From Tabrizicola thermarum (GTDB taxonomy: Bacteria; Pseudomonadota; Alphaproteobacteria; Rhodobacterales; Rhodobacteraceae): 64,000 nt of DNA. Below the pieces are notes generated by a model, which saw only the letters and a program-made list of their open reading frames with translations, ran no database searches and had not been told where the DNA came from. The stretch is from positions 1 to 64,000 of the forward strand of contig NZ_QMJY01000076.1 in NCBI RefSeq assembly GCF_003574395.1. Reading direction: 5' to 3'. Position 1 is the first letter of the stretch. Every line of letters starts with the position of its first letter. Shown here one piece after another: positions 33,586 to 42,710 of the stretch. The translations under genes and the position numbers were made by a program.

Positions 33586-34494
33586 TCAGGCGGCGGGCAG
33601 GCCCGGGCCGACACCCATCCCGCGCGCGCCGAGGATCAGCCGCGACCATCGGCGGCCGGGGCGATGGCGCGGCAGGTCCGCCGCCGCCAGCCGCCCCTCG
33701 ATCAGCGCGCGATAGAGCGCGATGGTGCCGGGGCGCAGGTAGGGCGACCAGTGGCAGATGCGCCGGGGCGGGTCGGCCAGCGGATGGCCAAGGGCCGCCA
33801 GCCCGGCCAGCGTGCGGGGCTGGTCGATCCAGAGGTCATGCCAGCGCGCAAGGCCGCGCCCAAGCCCCTGACCGATCGAGGTGCGCAGCCCCAGGTGGAT
33901 GCCCCATTCGAAACAGGCGTCGAACAGGTCGTTCTCGCGGGTGGTGACGTTGACCACCTCGACCGCGCGACCTGCCGGAGAGGCGAGCGCCGCCAGAGTG
34001 CGCCCCCGGGTCTCGGCGGCGGCCAGCAGGATCATCCGGTCGATCTGGCCTGGGTCCACCAGGGGCAGGGCGGCCAAGGCGACGCGGGCACCCATGGAAT
34101 GGGCGATGATCTGGACCCCGCGGCCCGAGAGGCCGTGGACAGTGCGCGCGATCTCGGCCAGGGCGGCGCCGGTGCGCCAGGCCCGCAGATGCGCGCGCCA
34201 GGGGTCGCATTTCGCGTTCCAGCCAAGCGCGATCCCCAGCCCCTGCCGCCCGTCCAGCCCCAGGTGACGCGGCCAGCTCACGGCGCGGCGGTCGGCGGGG
34301 GCAGGGTCCAGCGACAGGATCGAGCCATGCGGGCAATCGCGGGCGAAACCGGGGGCATAGCGCCAGCCGTGGATCATGACGACGACCGGGGCTTCCGGGG
34401 GCAGGGCCGCGAGCTTCCTCGCCAGCCGGTCCCGGTCAAGGACCAGGCCGCAGTCTGTTGCATCGGCGCGGATCGGACGGGGATCGTCGGTCAT
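33586..34494 (-). CDS. Alpha/beta-hydrolase family protein
   Basis: The 302-residue protein has an alpha/beta-hydrolase core: the oxyanion-side VVVMIHGWRYAPG (about 38-50), the nucleophile elbow IIAHSMGARVAL with Ser in the AHSMG context, and a possible catalytic His in the C-terminal third (RICHWSPY). The nucleophile and HG motifs are seen; the acid residue is not assigned. An esterase or lipase role is possible but substrate unknown. I chose ATG 34494 (MTDDPRPIRA); the frame extends 12 codons further upstream. Located between the TPR gene and the metZ regulatory region, transcribed away from metZ. Confidence 0.78.
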   Translation of the reverse strand: MTDDPRPIRADATDCGLVLDRDRLARKLAALPPEAPVVVMIHGWRYAPGFARDCPHGSILSLDPAPADRRAVSWPRHLGLDGRQGLGIALGWNAKCDPWRAHLRAWRTGAALAEIARTVHGLSGRGVQIIAHSMGARVALAALPLVDPGQIDRMILLAAAETRGRTLAALASPAGRAVEVVNVTTRENDLFDACFEWGIHLGLRTSIGQGLGRGLARWHDLWIDQPRTLAGLAALGHPLADPPRRICHWSPYLRPGTIALYRALIEGRLAAADLPRHRPGRRWSRLILGARGMGVGPGLPAA

Positions 34495-34598
34495 GGCCTG
34501 TTTCGCCTGTTGCCTGTTTTCCCCGTGCATGCCGCAGCGCGGAAACGGCGGGATGACGGGCGGGTGACGGCTGCATGACAGTCCGGCCCTGTGGCTGC

Positions 34599-34627
34599 TT
34601 GACCACGCCCGGCGGCGGGCGTATGCA
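34599..34627 (+). promoter_or_regulatory. Promoter of the metZ riboswitch transcript
   Basis: TTGACC (34599-34604), a 17-base spacer and TATGCA (34622-34627) match the housekeeping sigma consensus well. Transcription would begin near 34633, which is exactly where the SAM-II riboswitch stem starts. Confidence 0.75.
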
Positions 34628-34633
34628 GACGTC

Positions 34634-34686
34634 CGTGGCGCTTTGTTACCGGATTGCGGGCCACGTTAAACAAGCCGCTAAAGAGG
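34634..34686 (+). ncRNA. SAM-II riboswitch (metZ leader)
   Basis: Binds S-adenosylmethionine to control methionine synthesis genes in alphaproteobacteria. P1 is CGTGGC (34634-34639) with GCCACG (34660-34665). The loop contains TTTGTTACCGGATTGCGG, matching the conserved U/A-rich and ACCG...UUGC features. After P1 come TTAAACAAG, which can form the H-type pseudoknot with the loop, and the conserved GCTAAAGAGG at the 3' end (34677-34686). Layout and spacing agree with the known SAM-II structure, and the gene that follows is metZ, an expected target. Confidence 0.92.
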
Positions 34687-34698
34687 TGAAGGGCATGG

Positions 34699-34729
34699 CC
34701 CCGGCACCTTTGGTATGCCGGGGTTTTTT
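34699..34729 (+). terminator. Intrinsic terminator between riboswitch and metZ
   Basis: CCCCGGCA (34699-34706), a 9-base loop, TGCCGGGG (34716-34723), then six T (34724-34729). It lies 12 bases after the riboswitch and 21 bases before the metZ ATG, so it can stop transcription before the gene. AGGTG (34684-34688), at the riboswitch 3' end, is complementary to CACCT (34705-34709) in the terminator arm and loop, a possible but short antiterminator. Confidence 0.8.
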
Positions 34730-34750
34730 ATTGGCCGGAGGGCCGGAACG

Positions 34751-35932
34751 ATGACCAGGGACTGGAAGACACGCACGCGATCGGTGCACGAGGGCAGCCG
34801 CCGCAGCCAGTATGGCGAGATGGCCGAGGCGATCTTCCTGACCCAGGGCTTCGTCTATCCCACCGCCGAGGCCGCCGAGGCGCGGTTCGTCAAGGCGGGC
34901 GAGGACGAGTTCATCTATGCCCGCTACGGCAACCCCACGACGCGGATGTTCGAGGACCGCATCGCCGCTCTGGAGGGGACCGAGGACGCCTTTGCCACCG
35001 CAAGCGGCATGGCGGCGGTCAGTGGCGCGCTGATGTCGCTGGTGCGGGCGGGGGACCATGTTGTCAGCTCTCGTGCGCTGTTCGGGTCCTGCCTTTATGT
35101 GCTGGAGGAGGTGCTGCAGAAGTTCGGGGTGCGCGTGACCTTTGTCGATGGTGCCGACCTGGACCAGTGGCGCGCGGCGGTGACACCGGGGACGAAGGCG
35201 GTCTTCTTCGAATCCATGTCGAACCCGACGCTGGAGCTGGTGGACATCCGCGCGGTCTCCGAGATCGCCCACAGGGCCGGGGCGCTGGTGATCTGCGACA
35301 ATGTCTTTGCCACGCCGATCTTTTCCCGCGCGGTCGAGCAGGGTGCGGATGTGGTGGTCTATTCCACGACCAAGCACATCGACGGCCAGGGCCGGGCGCT
35401 GGGGGGGGTCGTCTGCGGCACGCGCGATTACGTGCGCAAGGTGCTGGAACCCTACATGAAGCACACCGGCGGCTCGATGAGCCCGTTCACCGCCTGGATG
35501 CATCTGAATGGCCTGGCGACGCTGGACCTGCGCTGCCGGGCGATGGCGGCTTCGGCGCTGAAGATCGCCGAGGCGCTGTCGAGCTGGTCGCAGGTGGGCC
35601 GGGTGATCTATCCCGGGCTTGCCACGCATCCGCAGCACGCTCTGGCCATGGCGCAGATGGGCAACGGCGGGACGCTGGTGGCCTTCGAGGTGGCGGGCGG
35701 CAAGGAGGCGGCGTTCCGCTTCATGAACGCGCTGGAGATCGTCAAGATTTCCAACAACCTGGGCGATGCCAGGACGATCGCGACCCATTCCGCGACGACG
35801 ACGCACCAGCGGCTGCCGCAAGAGCAGAAGGATGCCCTGGGGATCACTCCGGGGCTGATCCGGCTGTCGGTGGGGCTGGAGGACACGGACGACCTGATCG
35901 CCGACCTTGCACAGGCGCTGGGACGCCCCTGA
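34751..35932 (+). CDS. metZ: O-succinylhomoserine sulfhydrylase
   Basis: PLP-dependent enzyme of the Cys/Met metabolism family that forms homocysteine from O-succinylhomoserine and sulfide in methionine synthesis. The 393-residue protein begins MTRDWKTRTRSVHEGSRRSQ and has the family segments IYARYGNPTTRMFEDRIA, the PLP Lys in VVYSTTKHIDGQGRALGG, and the C-terminal IRLSVGLEDTDDLIADL. The N-terminal EGSRRSQYGEMAEAIFLTQGF fits MetZ rather than MetY or MetB. Length is normal. It is controlled by the SAM-II riboswitch and terminator just upstream; the ATG follows a GGAGGGCCGG stretch. Confidence 0.95.
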   Translation: MTRDWKTRTRSVHEGSRRSQYGEMAEAIFLTQGFVYPTAEAAEARFVKAGEDEFIYARYGNPTTRMFEDRIAALEGTEDAFATASGMAAVSGALMSLVRAGDHVVSSRALFGSCLYVLEEVLQKFGVRVTFVDGADLDQWRAAVTPGTKAVFFESMSNPTLELVDIRAVSEIAHRAGALVICDNVFATPIFSRAVEQGADVVVYSTTKHIDGQGRALGGVVCGTRDYVRKVLEPYMKHTGGSMSPFTAWMHLNGLATLDLRCRAMAASALKIAEALSSWSQVGRVIYPGLATHPQHALAMAQMGNGGTLVAFEVAGGKEAAFRFMNALEIVKISNNLGDARTIATHSATTTHQRLPQEQKDALGITPGLIRLSVGLEDTDDLIADLAQALGRP

Positions 35933-36085
35933 CGCAGAAAGTGCCCTTGCGGCAGGGTGAAAAACGGCTCATCATCTGCTTCTGCCCCGGACCAGGGTGA
36001 TCCGGCGGCGGCTTTCCTGCGTAGAACTCTCCGGAAATTGACGGCCCGGCCACATGGCCCGCCCGAACCGAAAGGACCTGCCCCC

Positions 36086-37171
<1,086 letters not shown>

Positions 37172-37217
37172 CTGGTGGATTGACCAAAGGCGCGGGGCCG
37201 CGTAGCCATGCCCGACC

Positions 37218-38666
37218 ATGGTTGACTTCCGCCCCGTCGCCTATGTCATCGGCCGCATCCTGATCGTGCTTGCGATCCTGATGCTGGCCCCCGCCATCGT
37301 TGACTGGCGCGCGGGGCTGGCCAATGGCTTTGCCTTCCTTGCCTCGGCCGCGCTGACCGGGGTGACAGGGGTGGCTCTGGCGCTGTCCACCGGCAATGCC
37401 CTGGGCCGGGCGCTGGATACTCGGCAGGCTTATCTTCTGACGGCGGGCATCTGGTTTGCCGTGCCCTTCTTCGGCGCGCTGCCGTTCTGGATCGGCGCGC
37501 CGGGGCTGAGCCTGCAACTGGCCTATTTCGAAGCCGTGTCCGGCATCACGACGACCGGGTCCTCGGTGATCTCGGGGCTGGCCGATCTGCCGCGGGGCAT
37601 GATCCTGTGGCGGGGGATGCTGAACTGGCTGGGGGGCCTTGGGATCGCTTTCATCGCGATGATCTTCCTGCCGCTGATGCGGATCGGCGGGATGCAGTTC
37701 TTCCGCACCGAGGGCTTCGACACCTTCGGCAAGGTCCTGCCAAGGGCTACCGACATCGCCCAGCAGCTTTTGATCGTGTACCTGGTGCTCTCCGTGGCCA
37801 CGATGACGGTCTATGCGATCCTGGGGATGCCCGCCTTCGATGCCGTGGTGCATGGCATGGCGACGGTGGCCACGGGAGGCTTTTCCAGCAAGGACGATTC
37901 CTTCACCGGCTACAGCGCCGCGATCCAGTATGCCTCGGCCCTGTTCATGTTCCTGGCCAGCCTGCCCTACATCCGCTTTGTTCAGCTTCTGAACGGATCC
38001 GTCCTGCCGCTGTGGCAGGATTCGCAGATCCGCGCCTACGCCCGCTGGTTGGCCATGGCGGTCGTCTCTGTCGCGCTTTGGCGCATCTGGACCACCAATA
38101 CCGGGATGGAAGAGGCATTCCGGCAAAGCCTGTTCAACCTGACCTCGATCATGTCCTCGACCGGCTTCGGCACCGCCAGTTTCACGGGCTGGGGCGGGTT
38201 CATGCTGGTTGTGGCCTTCGTGATCGGGGTCATCGGGGCCTGTTCGGGGTCATCGGCGGCGGGGCTTTCGGTGTTCCGCGTGCAGCTTGTCATTGCCGTG
38301 CTGAAGCGTGAGGTGCGGCGGATCGGCAATCCCTCGACCATCGACCCGATCCGCTATCAGGGCCGCGTCGTGGAAGAGGACGTGCTGAACGCGCTGATCC
38401 TTTTCGTGTCCAGCTTCATCCTGATCCTGGGCGTGATGAGCGTGGCGATGACGCTGATGGGAGTCGATACCGTATCGGCTGTGTTCGCGGTCTGGACGTC
38501 GCTGGGAAATATCGGCTTCGGCTTCGGCCCCCTCGTCGAACGGACGGGCACCTTCATCGACTTTCCCCCCGGCGCCATCGCCATCATGACGCTGTGCATG
38601 ATCCTGGGTCGCCTTGGGCTGCTTGCGATCCTCGTCATGGTGCTGCCCAGCTTCTGGCGGCGCTAG
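37218..38666 (+). CDS. trkH: TrkH-family potassium uptake protein
   Basis: Membrane channel subunit of the Trk potassium transporter. The 482-residue protein has the four pore-loop repeats of the family: ESVSGITTTGSSVISGL-type (here EAVSGITTTGSSVISGL), TVATGGFSSKDDS, MSSTGFGTASF and WTSLGNIGFGFGP, each holding a selectivity-filter Gly. About 8-10 helices surround them. Length is typical. The cytoplasmic regulator TrkA is not adjacent. The ATG is 46 bases after folE2. It converges on the gene for an inactive trypsin-like protein. Confidence 0.93.
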   Translation: MVDFRPVAYVIGRILIVLAILMLAPAIVDWRAGLANGFAFLASAALTGVTGVALALSTGNALGRALDTRQAYLLTAGIWFAVPFFGALPFWIGAPGLSLQLAYFEAVSGITTTGSSVISGLADLPRGMILWRGMLNWLGGLGIAFIAMIFLPLMRIGGMQFFRTEGFDTFGKVLPRATDIAQQLLIVYLVLSVATMTVYAILGMPAFDAVVHGMATVATGGFSSKDDSFTGYSAAIQYASALFMFLASLPYIRFVQLLNGSVLPLWQDSQIRAYARWLAMAVVSVALWRIWTTNTGMEEAFRQSLFNLTSIMSSTGFGTASFTGWGGFMLVVAFVIGVIGACSGSSAAGLSVFRVQLVIAVLKREVRRIGNPSTIDPIRYQGRVVEEDVLNALILFVSSFILILGVMSVAMTLMGVDTVSAVFAVWTSLGNIGFGFGPLVERTGTFIDFPPGAIAIMTLCMILGRLGLLAILVMVLPSFWRR

Positions 38667-38690
38667 GGCCGGGCAGCGGGCGCGAGGCGG

Positions 38691-40460
38691 TCACTCCCAG
38701 CAGGAGACCAGCGCGGTCATGCCGGTGGCCCGATCCGACAGCGCGGCGGGGTCCAGCGGCGCCGTTTCGGTCGTCGGCGTGGTTGCAAGACCCGTCGGTG
38801 TCAGCAGCCGGGCGATCTCGGCCGCAGGCAGCGCAAAGGTCACGCCTGCGGGCAGCTGTCTGCCGCCTTGCGGCCGGGTGGCGGACAGAAGCATCCCCAG
38901 AACGCTGCCCGAGGCGTCCAGCACCGGGCCGCCGGCATCGCCGGGGAGCGACTGGAGCGCGAGGCGGTTGAGGGTAGTCTCGCCGTTCAGGCCGGTCAGG
39001 TCCTCCAGCGTGCCGAAGGTGATGACCGGGGCGGGCAGGCGGTCTTCGTAGGAATAGCCGGGCACGGCGACTTCGCTGCCCGGGCGCGAGGGGGCGGTGG
39101 CGAACCCTGCGACCGCGCGCGGGGCAAGCGCGGTCTTCGGGCGCAGGACAGCCAGCCCGCTGGCCCTGTCGGCCAAGGTGACGGTCGCTTCGGTCGCGCG
39201 GTCGATGGTGACGCGGGCGCATCCCTCGACCGCCTCGACCGTGGTCAGGACCGCGCCGTCGGGCGTTATGAAGAACCCGGTCCGGCTGAGACGGGGCTTG
39301 CGCAGCTCAAGCCCCGCCAGCAGTCCGGCGCGCGTTTCGGCGCCCATCGCCGCCATTCCGGGGTCCAGCACCCCATCGCCATCGGGACGGAAGCTGTCGC
39401 CGATCACCTTGAGGATGCGGGCATCGCGGGTCTCGTTGCCGGGGGTCGAGATCAGCATCCAGCCCTTGATCCGGTTGCCCTTGAGTTCGGCAAAGACCGT
39501 GGTGTCGACCTTGCCCGAGGTGCCGCGGATGCGGAACGAGCGGTCGCCCCGGTCGCGCGGGCCGTCCAGCGGCACCGAGTCGAGCGTCTGGAGCACGTCG
39601 TACAGTCCGTAAAGCGCCGCCTGGTCGCCGGGCTGCGAGATGAGGACGATGCGCGGCGCCGTTTCCGTCCGGGGGCGATAATGGACGAAGGGCGGTTCGT
39701 AGTGGTCGAACTCGACCAGGCCCAGCGGCAGGGTGACGGTGATGCCGGACTCCCGATCGGTGATCTCGGTGAAGCCGAAGGCGGAGATCTCGCCCTGCCA
39801 GGCGTCCAGAAGCGCGCGGCGCTGGCGGGACGTCAGGATTCCGGTCGGCTCCAGCCCCTGCGCCTCTTGCCAGGCGGCCATCGAATTGCGGGTGCCGGGG
39901 CCGAAGGCGCCGTCGATGGCGCTGTTGTAGAAGCCGAACCATTGCAGCGCGGTTTGCAGGTCGCGCCTCTCTTCCGGGGTCAGAAGCGCCTCGCTGTCGC
40001 GGGCCTGCTGGCGGTCCTCGTCGGGCGCAGCGACGGGGGCGGGCTCGGGCGTTTCGACCGCGGCGGCGATCTCGGCGGCAAGGTCGGTCGCCGGGGCGGG
40101 CCTGGGTGCAAGGGCCGCAGCACCGTCCTCGGGGAAGACCTGCTCGCCATAGCGCGAGCCGTCGTCGATGAAGCTGTCCGGGGGGATCTGCCGGTCGCGC
40201 CTCAGGGCGCCAAGGCGCTGGCGCGCCTCATCGGCCGGGTAGGGGCCAAGCGTGATGCCATACCAGCCCGAGCGGAGCCGGAACGCCGCCGTCTCGGGAA
40301 ACCGCGCGGCATAGGCGCGGGCCCGGTCCAGGGCGGTGGCCATGTCGGGATGCGCCTCGACCTGCAACCAGACCCGGCCCTCCTGCGCGGCCGCCTGTTG
40401 CCCGGGGGCAAGGATCACGGCGGCGAACAGAAGGACAATCAACGCAAGCGGTCTGAACAT
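38691..40460 (-). CDS. Secreted SPOR/peptidoglycan-binding/trypsin-like protein, catalytic triad lost
   Basis: The 589-residue precursor has a signal peptide (MFRPLALIVLLFAAVILAPG, cleavage near 26), a SPOR-like fold (about 28-95, with WLQVEAH and WYGITLGPYP), a low-complexity linker, a peptidoglycan-binding module (about 162-222, LQTALQWFGFYNSAIDGAFG), and a trypsin-like domain (about 390-555). The serine-protease triad is replaced: the TNxHVV position reads TTVEAV (E409 for His), the DLAVL position reads SGLAVL (G435 for Asp) and GNSGGP reads GDAGGP (A509 for Ser). A wall-binding scaffold or decoy is inferred. ATG 40460 follows AGGACC; the frame extends 65 codons further without similarity. 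Confidence 0.85.
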   Translation of the reverse strand: MFRPLALIVLLFAAVILAPGQQAAAQEGRVWLQVEAHPDMATALDRARAYAARFPETAAFRLRSGWYGITLGPYPADEARQRLGALRRDRQIPPDSFIDDGSRYGEQVFPEDGAAALAPRPAPATDLAAEIAAAVETPEPAPVAAPDEDRQQARDSEALLTPEERRDLQTALQWFGFYNSAIDGAFGPGTRNSMAAWQEAQGLEPTGILTSRQRRALLDAWQGEISAFGFTEITDRESGITVTLPLGLVEFDHYEPPFVHYRPRTETAPRIVLISQPGDQAALYGLYDVLQTLDSVPLDGPRDRGDRSFRIRGTSGKVDTTVFAELKGNRIKGWMLISTPGNETRDARILKVIGDSFRPDGDGVLDPGMAAMGAETRAGLLAGLELRKPRLSRTGFFITPDGAVLTTVEAVEGCARVTIDRATEATVTLADRASGLAVLRPKTALAPRAVAGFATAPSRPGSEVAVPGYSYEDRLPAPVITFGTLEDLTGLNGETTLNRLALQSLPGDAGGPVLDASGSVLGMLLSATRPQGGRQLPAGVTFALPAAEIARLLTPTGLATTPTTETAPLDPAALSDRATGMTALVSCWE

Positions 40461-40635
40461 GAACAGGTCCTGAAGGCGGTTTCCGGCTGGCGCCGACATT
40501 AGCCATGACGCGCGCGGCGACAAGGGCGAAACTCCCGGCCATCCGGTCACGATTGCGCCGGTCCTTATCGGAATTGACCCTGTGCGCCCCAGTGGATAGG
40601 GAAGGCGCGACTTTGCCTTTGTCCGGGTCCCCCCC

Positions 40636-41562
40636 ATGTCCGACGCCACCACCACGCCGAAAAGCTTTCAGGAAATCATCCTGCGGTTGCAGACCTACTG
40701 GGCCGCGCAGGGCTGTGCCGTGCTGCAACCCTATGACATGGAAGTGGGCGCGGGCACCTTCCACCCCGCGACCACGCTGCGCAGCCTTGGCACGAAGCCC
40801 TGGGCCGCGGCCTATGTGCAGCCCTCGCGCCGCCCCACGGACGGCCGCTATGGCGAGAACCCCAACCGTCTGCAGCACTATTACCAGTATCAGGTCATCA
40901 TCAAACCCTCGCCGCCGAACCTGCAGGACCTGTATCTGGGGTCGCTGGCGGCCATCGGGATCGACCTGGGCCTGCACGACATCCGCTTTGTCGAGGACGA
41001 CTGGGAAAGCCCGACGCTGGGCGCCTGGGGCCTGGGCTGGGAGGTCTGGTGCGACGGGATGGAAGTCAGCCAGTTCACCTATTTCCAGCAGGTCGGCGGG
41101 CATGACTGCAAGCCGGTCTCTGGCGAGCTGACCTATGGCCTCGAACGGCTGGCGATGTACGTGATGGGCATCGATCATGTGATGGAGATGCCCTTCAACG
41201 ACCCCGACAGCCCGATCCCGTTGAAATACGGCGACATCTTCCGCCAGACGGAAGAGGAATACAGCCGTCACAACTTCGACGGCGCCTCGACCGGGATGCT
41301 TTTGCAGCACTTCAAGGACGCCGAGGCAGAATGCGAACGACTGCTCGCTTTTGAACCGGAGGACCCGAAGTCCGGCAAGCGGATCATCATGGCGCATCCG
41401 GCCTATGACCAGACGATCAAGGCCAGCCACCTGTTCAACCTGCTGGACGCGCGGGGGGTGATCTCGGTCACCGAACGGCAGGCCTATATCGGACGGGTGC
41501 GGGCGCTGGCGAAGAAATGCGCCGATGCCTTCCGGCTGACCGAAGCGGGGGCGGACCTGTGA
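40636..41562 (+). CDS. glyQ: Glycyl-tRNA synthetase alpha subunit
   Basis: Catalytic alpha subunit of the alpha2beta2 class IIc enzyme that charges tRNA-Gly. The 308-residue protein has the conserved [20 protein letters not shown] start, [39 protein letters not shown] fragments and the [18 protein letters not shown]-like helix (here [16 protein letters not shown]). Length is normal (300-310). The stop TGA overlaps the GTG start of the next small gene. glyS is separated by two small genes rather than immediately adjacent. Confidence 0.97.
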   Translation: MSDATTTPKSFQEIILRLQTYWAAQGCAVLQPYDMEVGAGTFHPATTLRSLGTKPWAAAYVQPSRRPTDGRYGENPNRLQHYYQYQVIIKPSPPNLQDLYLGSLAAIGIDLGLHDIRFVEDDWESPTLGAWGLGWEVWCDGMEVSQFTYFQQVGGHDCKPVSGELTYGLERLAMYVMGIDHVMEMPFNDPDSPIPLKYGDIFRQTEEEYSRHNFDGASTGMLLQHFKDAEAECERLLAFEPEDPKSGKRIIMAHPAYDQTIKASHLFNLLDARGVISVTERQAYIGRVRALAKKCADAFRLTEAGADL

Positions 41563-42035
41563 ATGCGGGCAAGGTCATCGTGGGGGCCATCGTGATTGTC
41601 GCCGCCGTCGCGGGTGGTTTGCTGTGGTACACGGCCGAACGCGCCTTCTACCGGGACGTGGCCTTCACGCCGGGGCAGGAAATCCGTCTGGTGCCGCTGA
41701 CCTCGGACCAGCCCGAGCCGATCGTGGTCGACACCATCCAGGGGATCGACGCGGACAGCTCTCCCATCAAGTTCCGCGCCTGTTTCACCACGCCCCTGTC
41801 GCTGGCCATGCTGACCGAGACCTATCGTCCCTATGAGGGCGCCGAGCCGCTGGTTGCGCCGCGCGGGTTCGACTGCTTTGACGCCGCTGCCATCGGCCGC
41901 GCGCTGGAAACCGGCGAGGCGCTGGCCTTTCTCTCGGAACGCAACATCCACCCCGGCGTCGACCGGGTGGTTGCCGTTTTCGGCGACGGGCGGGCCTATG
42001 CCTGGCAGCAGCTGAACGGGAGCCTTGCGGAATAG
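41559..42035 (+). CDS. Membrane-anchored small protein between glyQ and glyS
   Basis: Not confidently recognised; I recall Rhodobacteraceae families in this place with no assigned function. The 158-residue protein begins [20 protein letters not shown], a single N-terminal membrane anchor, followed by a periplasmic domain with two Cys in RACFTT and FDCFDA and a C-terminal [16 protein letters not shown] segment. The GTG at 41559 overlaps the glyQ stop (GTGA), so it is co-translated with glyQ. The gene after it begins directly at its stop. The conserved place within the gly operon suggests co-expression rather than a role in tRNA charging. Confidence 0.72.
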   Translation: MNAGKVIVGAIVIVAAVAGGLLWYTAERAFYRDVAFTPGQEIRLVPLTSDQPEPIVVDTIQGIDADSSPIKFRACFTTPLSLAMLTETYRPYEGAEPLVAPRGFDCFDAAAIGRALETGEALAFLSERNIHPGVDRVVAVFGDGRAYAWQQLNGSLAE

Positions 42036-42701
42036 ATGGCCGAGACCGAGGATCCTCTGCGGAAGCTCAGGCGCCGTCACAAGCGCGACCTGCGCCATGC
42101 GCGGGCCGCGGGGATGCTGGCGGGTGTCGCCTCGATGTTGCGGCCTGGGGATGTGGCGGTGGATTGCGGGGCGAACCGGGGGGATGTGACGGCGGTCCTT
42201 GCTGTCAGCGGGGCCGAGGTCCATGCCTTCGAGCCGGACCCCTACAACATCGAAAAGCCGACCGACCGCTTTGCCGGAGTGGCGAACGTGCATCTGCATG
42301 CCGCTGCCGTGGGGACCGAGGCGGGGACCCTCCGCCTGATGCGGGCCGCGAACTGGGAGGCGAACCCCGAGCTCGCTTCGGTCAAAAGCACCGTTGTCGC
42401 TGGCGGGCAGAACATCGCGGAAGGGCAGGGGATCGAGGTGGCGGTCGTCGATTTCCCGGCCTTCCTGCATGGGCTTGTGGCGGCGCATGGCCGGGTGGCC
42501 TTCGTCAAGATGGACATCGAGGGGGCCGAGCTGGACCTTCTGGCTGCAATGCTGGACCGGCGGGCATTCGACGACATCCAGCTGACGGTCGCCGAAACGC
42601 ATGAACGCAAGTTCAAGGACCTGCGCCCCCGCTTTGCCGCGCTGCGCGAGGCCATCGCCGCCGCCTATCCGCCGTCCCGTGTGAACCTCGACTGGATCTA
42701 G
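42036..42701 (+). CDS. FkbM-family methyltransferase
   Basis: SAM-dependent methyltransferase family with varied small-molecule and glycan substrates. The 221-residue protein has the SAM-binding motif VAVDCGANRGDVTAVLA (about 39-55), the acidic VHAFEPDPYN, the AAVGTEAGTLRLMR segment and the FkbM tail VKMDIEGAELDLLAAM. No transmembrane part. It lies between the small membrane protein gene and glyS with nearly no spacing; why it sits inside the glyQ-glyS operon is unknown. Its acceptor cannot be predicted. Confidence 0.85.
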   Translation: MAETEDPLRKLRRRHKRDLRHARAAGMLAGVASMLRPGDVAVDCGANRGDVTAVLAVSGAEVHAFEPDPYNIEKPTDRFAGVANVHLHAAAVGTEAGTLRLMRAANWEANPELASVKSTVVAGGQNIAEGQGIEVAVVDFPAFLHGLVAAHGRVAFVKMDIEGAELDLLAAMLDRRAFDDIQLTVAETHERKFKDLRPRFAALREAIAAAYPPSRVNLDWI

Positions 42702-42710
42702 GACCCCAAC

